Shown piece after piece: positions 23,401 to 36,700 of a stretch of 64,000 nucleotides of DNA. Source of the DNA: Tethya wilhelma (lineage: Eukaryota; Porifera; Demospongiae; Tethyida; Tethyidae); contig CAXIPT010000002.1 in the NCBI GenBank assembly GCA_964030475.1, positions 18,209,828 to 18,273,827 on the forward strand. The letters are read 5' to 3'. The notes beneath the pieces are model-generated. The model was not told where the DNA came from. It searched no databases and was given only the letters and a program-made list of their open reading frames with translations. The stretch's first letter is position 1. Each line of letters opens with the position of its first letter. The translations under genes and the position numbers were made by a program.

Positions 23401-23816
23401 GCAAAATTAAAATTACTTTAAAAAAATTTTTTTTTAGCATTACACACCTTGCATGCAAAAGGGTGGGGCTGCTGGCGGCATGCTGTACTGCTTATTGCGC
23501 ATGCGTAAAAAGTTAGGGGTCGTGACGATCTCTTCCAAGTCTAGTTGCATGCTAATATGGAAATGGTCGTGTCAGTCATCTAGAGCATGTGTAGCTGCAT
23601 CATAATCAGAACATCACAATTTATGCTTTACACACAAAAGCATGCAGAATCTCATGCAATTAAGTGAAAGAAAAGCAGTTGGCACAATATTAATAACCAA
23701 AACATAAGTGATATAAGGTTTGAAGTTTCACAACTAGAGAGACAAAAAAAATGATATAATGATACAATGATTTCCATGTGTGTAAGCAGCACTAGGTACT
23801 GGCTTATCTCAAACTA
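23401..23816. other. Intergenic, downstream of the CRD gene
   Basis: No gene is seen. A GCGCATGCG motif (NRF1-like) lies near 23497-23505, with poly-A/poly-T runs near 23410-23440. It presumably contains the 3' UTR of the minus-strand gene. Confidence 0.4.
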
Positions 23817-25737
23817 CTACAATATAGATGAAAGAGCTAACAATGTTAACACACTCAAGAAAAACACTAAAAATTTTGCTGCTACTAGTGAATTGGCAGA
23901 GTCAGTAGGACCTGGTGGTAGATCACCTGGTGAGGGCCATGTAATTTTAGGTGAACTTGGCAGTGTGGACTTTACTGTGTCTTTGGTAGTTTGAGAAGGC
24001 TCAACTGATGGATAGAGGGGTCGATTCGGCCACAGTGAGCATGGGATGGAACCACCATCGCTTAAAATCTCAGCAAACATGTGAGAGAAACTGGAGAATG
24101 AGAACAAAATTTAATCATTACTGCTAAATTGAACCACATTTTTGAGCATTAACAATAGGAAGTCAACAGTCTTGCCAACTTAAATGGAAACAGTTCTATG
24201 AGAACTTGATAGTATTACTAGGCAATTCATGCATGCTGGCTTCATGGTATGCTGGTGCTAGAGGAGGTATGAAAGGGTCACATGATCCATCTATTTTGCT
24301 GACTCAGCTTTGAGCATCCAGTATGCAAGTAGTACTTTATCTTAGGCTCTCTAGTTTTCAGGGTTGCCCGCGACTTCCCTGGACAAATTTGGTACCAAAC
24401 GATCGAGAAAAGAATCTGGGCACCCCTGCCCCTTGATTCAAGCAAATCTCTTTGTGGTAAATGGCGATGAAATTTTTGGTCATGCAGAGGGATGCAGACT
24501 TGCTGAAGCGCTTAAGTGGCAGCCAAACTGATTTTTTGGCCTATAAATAAAGCTGGAAAGGCTGAGATCTCTGCAAAGATGTCCAAAAAGCTTGCAATAT
24601 CTAGCCGCTAAAGTCATACGCGATCAATGGAATGCAATTAAATCATGTGAATTTTACTGAAAATCAGGTGGAATATTGATGCTTTCGTACCACCTCTGTG
24701 CTGGTGCTATGGTCATGGATATGCAACAACAGGTTTGTGGTGACTCCTACACTGTATGCTTGGTTAACCACCCATGAATTTACCACAAAAAATCAGCAAT
24801 ACTACTAATGAGGTTAATACATGATTAGTGCAATTATTTACCAAGCAAGAAACAAATAGAGAACACTTCAATAGCTAACAAAACAATTATACTTTATACA
24901 TGCATCGTGAACTTACCAACCAAGTAACATCTCACACTCCTCCATAGTATTGACTAGCATAGCTCTAGTTCCATCACTGTTGCAGCGACCAACAGACTGG
25001 CAATAGTAAGCTGCCCATTTTCTCCGGCAAATCTCGTCACGTACTACAGTACTCAAGCTGCCATTAAGCTGACTCTGGACGATTGCATCTATTTGCTTCA
25101 GCTTTTCAAACATCCATGGAGTCACCATAGTTTCATCAACATCAATAGCGGTCTGACACACAGCAAGATTATAGTCATATTTAGAGACAGACTGACATGG
25201 AGAGTTTGACAAATGAGAAACTTGCATTTGATTTGTGTCTCTCGTTGTCACATTAGGGAAACCACAAACATAATTCTCCCTCGTTAGCTCGTTATAACGA
25301 CTACTGGTGCACCTTTCTTGCAATCTTTCGTTGCAGCTTTCTGTGTAAGTCTGTTCGACTTGAATGTTGCCATTCTCCAGCAGTTGACAGGGAGGGAATT
25401 TCTGTAAACAAAGTATCTCTCTGGCTGCAACTGAGCAGGCATCTGAACGAACTTCTGTGCCTAATACACCACTAATCTCTGATAGTAAAATTTCTGCTAT
25501 TGCTGCAGCGTAAGTAGGAACATCATAGTCAATAGTACAGTACATAGATAAATTGAGACCGTCTGAGGTATATATATGGTCTGGGTTCAGTCTAACACAA
25601 GAGTTTATTGCACCGCCGTCAAAAGGATTTTCTGGAGAGCCCTCTCGGTCTACTGTAGTCCCGAGTGGATTGGTCAATCCGAGTGTTGCTACGCTGCACA
25701 GCAGCAGCAGATTACAGATTCCTCTTGCAGTAAACAT
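23817..25737 (-). CDS. Surface or secreted protein with two tandem Frizzled-type cysteine-rich domains
   Basis: Two exons (25737-24917 and 24090-23817) give a 364-residue protein; the intron (24916-24091) is phase 2 with GTAAGT/CCAG. The ATG at 25737 opens a clear signal peptide (MFTARGICNLLLLCSVATLG); the longer upstream frame lacks an ATG. First domain: cysteines in the order C...C...C-x8-C-x6-C...C-x7-C...C, including CSVAAREILCLQKFPPC, the spacing of Frizzled CRDs (C-x8-C-x6-C). The second half repeats the layout (C-x8-C-x5-C with CRRKWAAYYCQSVGRC, then C-x5-C), with its last two cysteines from the exon junction and exon 2. A Pro/Ser/Thr-rich stalk and a final hydrophobic segment (LVAAKFLVFFLSVLTLLALS) at the very end suggest a GPI signal. 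It could bind Wnt-like or lipid ligands; that is inference. Confidence 0.75.
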
Positions 25738-25865
25738 GTCCAGTCTCTTTTCTGATAGGAGCTTGGATTTCAGGAAACTGCTATCACAGATATTTTTATA
25801 CTGCAAATTGACACAAGGTGGGCGTGGTTTTAACTTCTAATCGATTGAGCTTTGAAAATTGGTTA

Positions 25866-25879
25866 ATTACCATGACAAC
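25866..25879. promoter_or_regulatory. RFX X-box upstream of CFAP99
   Basis: ATTACC-AT-GACAAC fits the X-box consensus RYYNYY-N(1-3)-RRNRAC at every position. It lies about 250 bp upstream of the CFAP99 start codon and 130 bp upstream of the divergent CRD gene. RFX factors drive ciliary genes across animals, which fits CFAP99. Confidence 0.55.
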
Positions 25880-26126
25880 CATCGTCCAGCAACTAGAATA
25901 TTTGATGGTTTGGCCCAGAGCTTCAGTCTTCAGTACAGTAAGTGCAGAAGTTATAATAAATTTAGTACGCAAATAATGGGTGCAGGATTATATCTGGTTC
26001 AAATTGCTGTTAAGCTAGGCTAAATAAAAATTATGTTTTAGGTATGGTGGGCACTAATTAGAAACTTTATGCACATGTTGAAGTTTGAGTGTACCATAAT
26101 TTGTACACATCATTTTGTTCAGCAAT

Positions 26127-26771
26127 ATGTCCAATCATCGTCAGCTGTTGCTGCTGTGTGTGAAAGCACTCTCTACATATGATTCCAGCCTTTATGGTGT
26201 TGACGATCATCTGGAGACCTTCCTTCATTCACCAGACTGCAATGTATGTATGTATTCACCTGTGAACAAGGTTGTGCATAGACAGTTAGTTATGCAGAAC
26301 ACTCCATTGATGCTAGGGGGTTTCAAACATGCACAGACAGGATGCACCATTTAGCATAATAGTCTTGTTTACTGTTATGGTACAAATTGTGTTTGCGGGT
26401 GATTGGGCAGCCAAGTTGCTAATACAATATAGGAGCAAGGATTGCGTGTGATGTGTAGGTCATCCCTATCCCTATGGTTTAATATGCCAAACTAGTGTTT
26501 TGCTGTGAGTGAAGCAATTAGATGGGTCTAATATTTCTGGGAGCTGTATGTTGTTTCGAAACTTTTTCAGTCATTAGATCCCAAATCAGGCCTTATCTCT
26601 GACAGAGGTGAGGAGTGTTGTAGAGTACTATATAGTAGGCCTGTGTTCTAAAGCTCAAGGTGGGTAGTAATTTCTGTTCCAAAGTAAACATTGGACCTCA
26701 ATAGGCTTTCCCTTTGGTAACTAATTAAGCCTCAGCGCGTGCGTAGCACGTGCAGAGGGTTACGGTAGTCG

Positions 26772-26808
<37 letters not shown>

Positions 26809-29800
26809 TGTTACTAGATAATCTGAAGAACGGCAGCTCTATGGTCCAAACGGAGGGTACTTACGTTCATGAATCGAAGTTATCTTGAAATTTTTTGTCT
26901 AGCATCTTGGAAAACGCTGTACTTTCTGAGATCTGAGGCTTTTGTGCTTCTCTGAGCGCTTTTTAGCTTCTTAGCTTTGAGACCACACCTATCACGTGGA
27001 GCGTGCGTTATTTAGAAATACAGTGACTGCCTGTGTGCTTGGCTCAGTCGGTCATAGCTCAGTCTGCTCAGTGACAGTGAGCTTTATACCAGGTATCTCA
27101 TAAATTATATTTGCTTGAATAGGTATTAAAGTAACTAAGCTAATTCAGTGAGATATCAATTTGGTTGTGTGTTGTTTTGTATCAGTGTCAGAACATCACT
27201 GCATTCCTGACTCAGCACTGAGCATTCACTATTGCCACGGCTTTAGACTTGATGGTTGCTTAGCCTCGTTACTGCCAGATCATGGTGGCATGCCTAGTAA
27301 CTAAGTTTTGCATTTTGGTACATGCGCTGAGGCTTATGCACCTTGGTGCTTTCATTACAGCCAGTGGTTGGTATGTCACCTCTGGTCAGCATCTTGTGAC
27401 ACTCCATTATCTGAGCCAAAAACCCAATGGAAGCCTCACATTTGCAGACAGACACATGCACAATGACCCCACATTCAATTTCTTCATTCACCCACCTCAC
27501 CACATACGCACACACACAAACAAACATATTTTCTCTTTCAGCTAAGCGATGATGCTGATCGTACGTTTGTCAGTGAGGTGCTCTCTGGATGTGTCTGCTA
27601 CAAAGCACTCATTAAGGTATTGTTGAGTCTTCCATACTTGTGCATTTTCTATCTTGTTCATCTCTGTAGTAAGAGGCCTATCATGCCTCCATCAAGGTCA
27701 GTTGTTTAGCACAATGCACAGTCTGTCTCTCTTCCTTCCCAACCATAATGCTCTACAACCTATTGGGGGAAATCTGAAATGTACAATGTTTCTTCCCAAC
27801 TTCAAATATTATCCAGATAACGTGATCAAAATGCCCAATTGTATCGATTGTTTTTGCATCCGATGGGTGCCCTCACAAACATGTGGTGCACGTGTACAGG
27901 CCTTGTTTTTGTTCTGTGGTGTTGCCATCCTTCTCAGTTTTGAATGGTGTTTCTCTTCCACTATTAACGGCTTATTTAATTATACAAACCATTGTTTCAT
28001 ATTTTAGGAATAATGCAGTTTAGCAAGTAATGGTGCTGCCATGCTTCACTTTTCATTCGCTCCTTTAGTTTAAGTGATCTATGTTCATTTCCATTCATCA
28101 TCTTTGCTTGTGCAATACTAGCATCCTACGGAGATCAAGTTACTGTTCATGAATAGTCAGGTATGTGATATCAAATCCCAAGACACTTTGAGAGAACAGT
28201 ATTCACAGTTTATGTGTCTATGTCTTTCTCCTAGACAACACACAGTTAGCTCACTCTCTCTACCCCATGCATTGGTAGGTGGGTCCTACTTGACCTCTGG
28301 TAGGCGGTGGTAAAACATTCAATTTCCCAATAGACTCTTTTTACATTGCTGGAGTCTGTTCCGTGTTGTTCCACGACAAATTGTTGACATTCCTTGAGCC
28401 ACTGACTTCACGTATTTCACACACACACACACCACTGTTTACGTTTCATAACAAAAATTGGCCTCGCATTATTGTTTTCGTTTCATGAACTAATGGTCTG
28501 AGCAAATGGTGCATACACGTGCCCTGCGGTGTTTAAGTGTACACCTTTGAAGTTAGTGCTGTGCCTAATGTGTGACATGATGTGTTGCATGTTAGGGTGT
28601 AGTTAAACTACACCCTGTCATATTTTGGCTGAATTGCTAAAGCTGTCAGCCACTATAAGCTACATTGTTTGTATCTCCTGCCCATCCATGTACTAATGGG
28701 TGGTAGCTGTTACATTTTTCACCTTTTTACCTTGACAACCTTTTGGTGTATGATTACAATTGCTCATTATTTTAATACACTAAAGGTGATACATATCTTG
28801 GGACTAGCACAGGGACAACACCTGGGCTTGTTTCGTGGCCTCTCTGATATTAATCATGCTTAGTTTCTGCATATACATGCACCGAGTTAGCATTCATGGA
28901 CCAAATTCATGTGCTGAACAATGCACTTTGAGTATATTAATTTCCTTTTATCAACGTCATCATGCATTCCATTTTGTCTACTGACCACAGATGTAAACAA
29001 CTCTGTGGTTTTATCCTAAAGACCTCTGTATGCGTGTGTGTTTGCTGTCAGGTGCATCTATGGAAACACACCTCTGTGTGTGTTATCAAACTTGAAGACG
29101 TTATGGAGTGTAGCATTGTACTAGTTTAAGTTCCCTCTGCCTTATGGATGCTGGGGAAGGTTACAGAGTATGCATTCTCATAGTTCTAGGCAGTTTGTTG
29201 ACCATGTTCTCCATATTTAGTTGCAATTTGTAAGAGATAAGAGCTCCTTTCGTAGTTCTCCTATTAAGGTACATTTTGTAGCCTGGTTCTGCACTGCATG
29301 GCATGTGGCCTGTTTGTGTCCTACAAATTCTATAGGGGTGGAATGCATGCCAACTGCTTTCTGATAAAAAGTGGATTAAACATACACAAACTTAATTTCT
29401 CTACAACGGTTTAAGTGGGCAATGAGAGAAGGAACACGAGAAACATTTGAAGGGGACTTTTGGTCGTTGTTGAGACGATTATCATGCTCTTGAACAATCA
29501 AAGCGGTGCTTTTATGAATAGAATAAAAGGAGTTGTATCACATTTCACCTGTAGTACCAGACTCAACCTTCAATGATACATTGAATTAACGATTGCCATA
29601 ATATTTCATGCAATGCATTCTTAGACTACCAGTACCAGTATAGTGTGCAGTTGAGTATGTGTGTACACATGGACCCTGACATACATACGTCAACAGGACA
29701 ACACCACTGGCCTTGTATGGAGCACTTTATTGGGTTTAATATGTAGCAAGTATGGCACTAGCTATACGTGTGATTCAGTTAGTCTGTGCATGCTTCATCG

Positions 29801-32800
29801 ATTGCATTAACCCCCACACACTCAAGGGATGAACACAGATGCTGCATAATCTTACATATGACGACATACATGAATGCATGTGTGCTTATGTAAATATGTT
29901 TATGTCGTGCCATGTGTCTGCAGTTATATTTAGCGTGTGCAGTATTAGTCTAAACTGTCCAAGAATTACTCCTAAGTTGATTATGTCGCTTTGATTGTTG
30001 TGTAATCGTAAAATGAAATGCATTTAGAAACCCTTAAATGGTGAAAGAATGACAACCCTCAACTGCTGGTACTTCTTCAAAGATTTCTCTCATCCTGTGG
30101 CATACTTCTGCCCTGCATGCTCTCATTACGCAGATACCTTTATTGTATAAGGACTCTTTCCGTCTTAGCACTCATACCTTATGGTGGAAACCTTAGTCCT
30201 CGTATGAAGAGAGAGAGAGAGAGAGCCCAACAAGTTATTCTAAGAATTATCTTGAGCATTGATCCGGCGCCTTTGTGCTTATTATGATCCTTTTAAAAAA
30301 GTTGGCCCTTGGAGTTTTCCTTAGCAACAGAAGGGTGTTTGTTTGCTTCTCCTGTAATTATTAGCCCTCGGCTATTGTGGCTAGTGATCTCATTGTGTTG
30401 TTGTGGTTTCATTTGATGGGGTCACAGGTCATCCAAGGGAGAGAGAGGAGATCGTTCCATTGCAGTGAGCATCTCCCGTGGGTATTCTGTCTGATAGCTT
30501 GCATGTGCATGTGCATGTGATATGGTCATCACATGTCCCATTGTTTCAGATGCCTTATCTCAGTGTGAGTAAACTGTCGTGAGCCATCTAGTGTATACTG
30601 GTGTACATATAAAGTCCGGCTCTACTAGGAAGGCTGCTGATGTGTCAGCCTTGCCCAATAGTTATTGTTGCTGATAATATTATGGTATAGATTAGCTTTA
30701 TCACTGAAACTGATAAGCAAACATGTATAATGTAGTATAGTTGCATCTACTAATGCAGTACTTCCCCTGGGGGTAGTACTACTGGCAACAATGCCACATT
30801 GCAGCTACAGCACTGGTGGTTTGATACACAGGGTCCTGTGTGGTGTGTTGTTATTGTGTGGATGGATCAGCCCCCTGTACTGTGCTTGTCATTGCATGGT
30901 GTCATAGTGAGGTGTTTGTCTAAGGGGCTTATTTTCAATGTCAGCAATAACTACATGTATTGTTCAAATAGTCTATGGAGACATGTCAAATACACACACA
31001 CACACACACACGCACACGCGCACGCACGCACACACGCACATGCACACCCACTAACACACACACACACACACACACAGGTTGTAGTGGACGGTTACTATGC
31101 AAAGGAAGGGAAGTCGTGTTTACGAGCAGACTCCAATCTCTACTCAGGTAATCATGAGTACATCCAGTCATGTGCCTGTATCCGCATTCTCAATTACCAT
31201 AGCACATTGTAGTGCACTTCTCTGTAATGCAATTATCATAGCTTATGAGAACAAACACCCAAGAGTTCACTCATGTTACATAACCATGTTTTGTGTACCA
31301 ACTAACTGCATGATGCATGCATGATGGATACATGTTGCTACATTATAACTGAAGCCTGTCATGCTGCTACCGACATGTGGGCTGTGTCAATTGGCCTAAG
31401 AAAGGAGGTAATTCTTCAAACATTGTCCACTCTGGCTTCACAGGGAATGTGAGAGGTCCACCTCACAAGGCTAGGTCAGCTAATCAACGCTTGTTTGTAC
31501 ACACTCTGATTTGTTGTGTTAAGTGTACGGTGTTCATTAGACGCTCTTCCAATGGCTCCATCCTGTCATAGATGAGATTCAACTGCTGGGAATGCAATTC
31601 ACCGACAATAATTGATAGCTCTGTCAATTAGAGTTCAGGTATCCATCCAGCGTGGGCACCTCTTGTAGGCTGAATCATAGACAAATTTAGTGATCTACGG
31701 ATGAAATATCAATGCAGTGTGTGTTCTAAGAGATGGGGGAGAGAACCAAACCTTAATACCACAGCGCTCTCTTCCCATCCTATAGCCTAGTCTGTGTAAG
31801 AGCTGTGTATATGTGTAGCAGTTGTAAGCAGATGAGAGAGTGAGTGGTGTGAGGAGATTCTGTAGTGTTTCAACCACCTTGAACCCACACTGGGTTGTTC
31901 ACTGGTGTGGGTCTGGTATGTAGGGAGGCTTTTGGTGGACTTTCATTTATAACTCATTTTACGCAACAACTAATGAAGATAGAGGTACTTGATACTGCTG
32001 ATATGGTTGGTAAATGGATTATGCCTTGTACACAAACAGCATACCAGTTTCTTGCAATTGTGAATAATGGTTGTTGCCTTTATGAAGTTCTGCATAATAT
32101 TATGCATCAACATACAGAGTAGTTATAAGTTTGTTGTCATTTGCAGTTCTATCAATCAACTTTTAGTCCTAATGTGGGGGTATTCTGCTGTTGGCAATGT
32201 TTAGATAATTAATGGAAGTGGCAAAATTGAAAGTTTCTTTTCTATGTTTTTACTCCTCTATTGATACAATAATATACTGTTACACTTTACGGGAATGTGA
32301 TGAAATCTTGAAATCTTGTGAAATGTTGCCTTAATATGTCCGACTTTCAAGGTCATCTATTCTGGGAAAGTGTGTGTCTTGTTAAATTAAAGAATGGCAA
32401 TCTCTTAATTGGCATAACGAGATGGCATGGAGACGAATTGTTGTAAGAGCAGCTGAAAATCTTGAGCGTTACACGTGGTTATTATCGAGGCATTGTTGAG
32501 TTTGACAACACTGAATCCATCATCTCAATTGCTCATTACTTTTGAAAAGGATCTATAATTGGTGTTAGGCCATTAAACTACTTAGCAGCATGTGGTCTCC
32601 AATTTTCTAATGGTGGTTGGTCAATTGATTGGCTATGTGTATGTGTAAAGGTGCAGCATCAAAGTCCTAGTAATGTTGAACTTTATAGTTTATAGGAAGT
32701 GTCACATTCTTTTTGAAATTAGCTGTTTTGAAGTGAGCACCTCTGTCCTTGGCTGATGCCCTCTATCCTAGTGGGAATGTTGTTCCAGTTCAACCTGTGT

Positions 32801-33747
32801 GGCATGCCATGAGCTGCTATGCTAGGAGTTCTTTTGCCATACACAGTGATGACTAAAAAGGTTAGAATGCGATTGATGTTTGGGAACCTTACACCTTATC
32901 CCCCAGTCTGTCCATTATTCCTCCATGTTTACAGTTGTGTACACTCCTCTAGTGGACCTATATAGAGTGAACTGTGTGCATATACCTATAATGATATGCA
33001 GTGGGACTGGTAAGCTGAGAAAAATTAGACCAGTAAACATCATCAACAATTGTGGTCAAATCACTAATAGGCCAGAAGAGGGTGTGTGTCAGTGACTGGT
33101 GGTGGGAGGGTGTCTTACATCCCAGAATAATGTGGTTAGCTTCTCTCACTGGTATCTGATTGATAGCTAACCATGAGTCTGTGCATCAGTGTCTCTCTCC
33201 ATTATGACATTGCTCACTGTCAGGTTTAGCATTGGTATAATGCTAATGCAATGTTTAATAGAGTCTTTAGCATTTCATGTCAGGATGGGTGTGTGCTGGT
33301 GACTGATTCAGCTAAAATAGAAAAGGGGGTGGATTTCTATGTAAGTTTCTATTGATGACATTCAGCATGGTGTCCCGGATGCGCTTTATAATGATATTAA
33401 TTTCTCGAGTGTAATACAATCCCCAGGACAAAACAAATTTACAGCAGTGAATATCTCTGTTTCTCATCCAACAATGTCTATGTGGTTGTTTCAAACTCTG
33501 GGTTCATTGCTTAAAACATTAAAATGATAAGATCTAAGATATAGATGTAAGTGGTTGGACAGATCAGGTTCATCATCCTAGTATGCCTATTGTGTGTGTA
33601 TGGCACATGGCAAGTATGTGTATGCATCACATGTGCACTCATCTTGTTAATTTACCAGTAGCCCTCCCCTAGTGTGGTTTGTGCTCATTGTGCCATTTAC
33701 TTCCACTTGTTAATGGTGATGCTTGTTCACACCTGCTGTACACACAC

Positions 33748-33778
<31 letters not shown>

Positions 33779-36700
33779 GTACTGGCCTACATTGTGATGT
33801 TCAGACTGGAAGAGCTGGGTATGGGTCACTTCAAGAGGTTTGTCAACACTCAACACTTGGGCAAGATGCACAGGGTAAGATCTCACAACAGAGAGTGATC
33901 TTTCTCTTCTAAGAGAACCCTTCATGCGCTGCAGGAATGGTTTAAACTCAGTATTCCTGATTGTATTGTTAGGCATACTAGTACTAATTTCATTTATTGT
34001 GTTTGTGTGTTTGTGTAGTTCCTAAACTTCATCTACGATGAGAACAATCTAAGGGGGTGGATACACGATGAGGTATGTCATTGTTCTCTGCTAATTTGCT
34101 TCATACATGACTTCTATTTCGGTTATAATTATCTCTTCCCTTTGTGTTTGTAGTGGTGTAGGGTCTACGACAAGAGCTTTGTGGAAACGAGACTTATGTC
34201 TCCTATGCTCAGGTGGGCTACTGCTCCCCATTATGGTGCTTTCTTGTGGTTCTGTTTCAAAATGGTTGTTGTGTTTATGTAACATAAGTAATGCTACAGA
34301 ATTCCCTGATTCTTTCGATTGTGTGTGTTCTATAGTCCATAGTTTCCTCTATAGTTTGTTTGCATGTTGTGTCTTGTGCATATTATAATGATAATGTGTG
34401 CTGCTTCTGAAAAATCTCCATGGTTCATTGAGCTTGGTGGGCAGATTCAAATTTCAAACCTCTTGGTTTTTGAGGTTTGTGTTGTGTACACAGAACACCC
34501 CATTCTCTCTCAAGATTAGACCACTTCCAATGTAGGCAGATAATGTTACACCCCATTGATAAACCTGTCAACAGCATGCAAAGGCATTCCATGGAACAGG
34601 ACTGCATCAAAAAGTCATTTTTACTGGTGCATGGTCAAGTACACTTGTAGACTTGTATATGTACATGTGCAAGACATATTATGTGGGTCAAGGGTTAATT
34701 ACATCACCAACCTTTGTGAAATGGAGCTTGTGGAGTCATGGAGTTTTGTGAGGAGTGGGTGAGAGTGTGTGTATCAGGGGTGAGTACATGCGTGATGTTG
34801 TTTTCTGGCTAGAGAAACTTTGACCCTTTTTTCTCGCAGTGTTGGCTTTAATTTTGTATCCATCAGCAATAAAGATTTATTCTATTGCATGGTGCAGGTT
34901 TGATGTTGAAATGAAGGACTATCTACAGCAATTGGAGGACAAGCTAGCAAACAGAGCTCAGAAACAGAGAGACAGCAAACCAGTCACTGGTATGTATGTA
35001 TGTATGTATGTGCACGAAGGCACCCTGTTGAATGCTTCCGTTAAAGGGTTTGTTTGTTTGTATCATATCAATGTTTTAATTGGTCTTTTATTGGAGAATT
35101 TAATCTCACTATCATGTAAGGACATGTAACACTACCCATCTTCCTTATAGATTTATCTCAAGGTTTAATCAATGGGTATAAACCTCATTGCCCCTGTTAT
35201 TATCATCAATCACTTATGGTTTCACCATTACAGAAACTAAACCATTCAACCTGACCAAGCCAAGACCTAGAAGTGTACCCACACCAGAGAAAGTGAGCCT
35301 CCAACATCATGGTTGGAGAAAGAGAAACGTTTTTACTTTTGCCTTCCTGTTTGTTGTTCACAGATTCCCAAGCTACAAGCATTCAGAGCAGTGAGTTACA
35401 CACACACACACATACACACACACACACACACACACAAACAATGTATGCATACATTAATAATTATTGGCGTTAATTGACGTGGATAAAATTGGTGTATGCA
35501 ATTACCGGTACATGAGAACTGGCTTATTGCTAGAGCATTTCGATCATTTTATGTGACAAATCACCAATCAGTAGCCCATCATTTGATAGGTATCCCACAA
35601 TAGGAGTTATAGTTAGCACTACAGTGATCATTTGGTTGTGTTTGAAAGTGAACTGACTGTATTTAAGGTTTGTGTACTGCAAACATGTATCCATTGCTGT
35701 AATTATTCACATGTACATTCATGTGCACACCCAGCACTTAACCTTTAACGACAGGCTTAATGGTGACTTATAAGTAGTTAGATCCATTCTCTCATAGTTG
35801 GTGATTAAAACGAGACTATCATTACTATTATTATACTGTAATCCCTGTATTAGTTTTGTGTGGGAGAGAACCTGAGTGCCATTCCTAGACAGTATTAGTG
35901 TCGCCACCCACTTTCACCGTAGCTCTTTTTAGAAACAAGTGTATAAACTTTCATCATTGATAAACTAACACTATAGCTCCTCATTACACCCATCATTGAG
36001 TTTCCATATACTACGCCCTTCTTTCTTTACTAACAATTATAATTTTTGATGTGGCTGATTGAGCTAAGCAGTGCTGATCGCACTTAACACTTAAATATGG
36101 CTGATTGTTTCATTCTCTTATGAAGCATGTGTCTCCATGTACCACGCATAGTTGAGCTCAATGGTATTCAATGGACTTGTTACATTGCATGTACTCTTGA
36201 TTGCATGCATGTAGCTACACACATGGTGTGTGTACTTATGTGCTTGTAGTTTGTACTCGTAAGTGCATTATGGATGTGAATTAAGCGATCGAAGGGAACA
36301 GATAAAGATACAATGTCGATTGTCTCTTGTACAATATATTTACTTGTCCCATAGATTCTTTGATATGGCTGTGTGCATGATGTGATCATCGGTCACCTGT
36401 TTCATTATGTGTGTATGTCTGTGTTGATGTGAACAATGTTAAGAATGGTCCTATTCTCTTTAGGTTCCCAAGTCCACGTACAGTAGGCCCAATGAGGAAC
36501 AACAGCTGGCTAAGGCATTCCACCAAAACAGAAAGAGAGCAGAGGTACACTCATTAGCAAATGTCTGTTGCATATTGCAACAAATATTTGCAATGCTCTT
36601 GAATTTGTACATTTATGGACATAACTACTACTGTTTAAAGATATTGTAGTGTATGTTTTTGACGACCACTTACCGCATTGCTTGCTGCATTCCCACAGGA

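Noticed and set aside
25737..25806. Upstream start for the CRD protein
   Set aside because: The first codon of the longer frame is TTG, and the added residues would bury the signal peptide. ATG at 25737 fits better.
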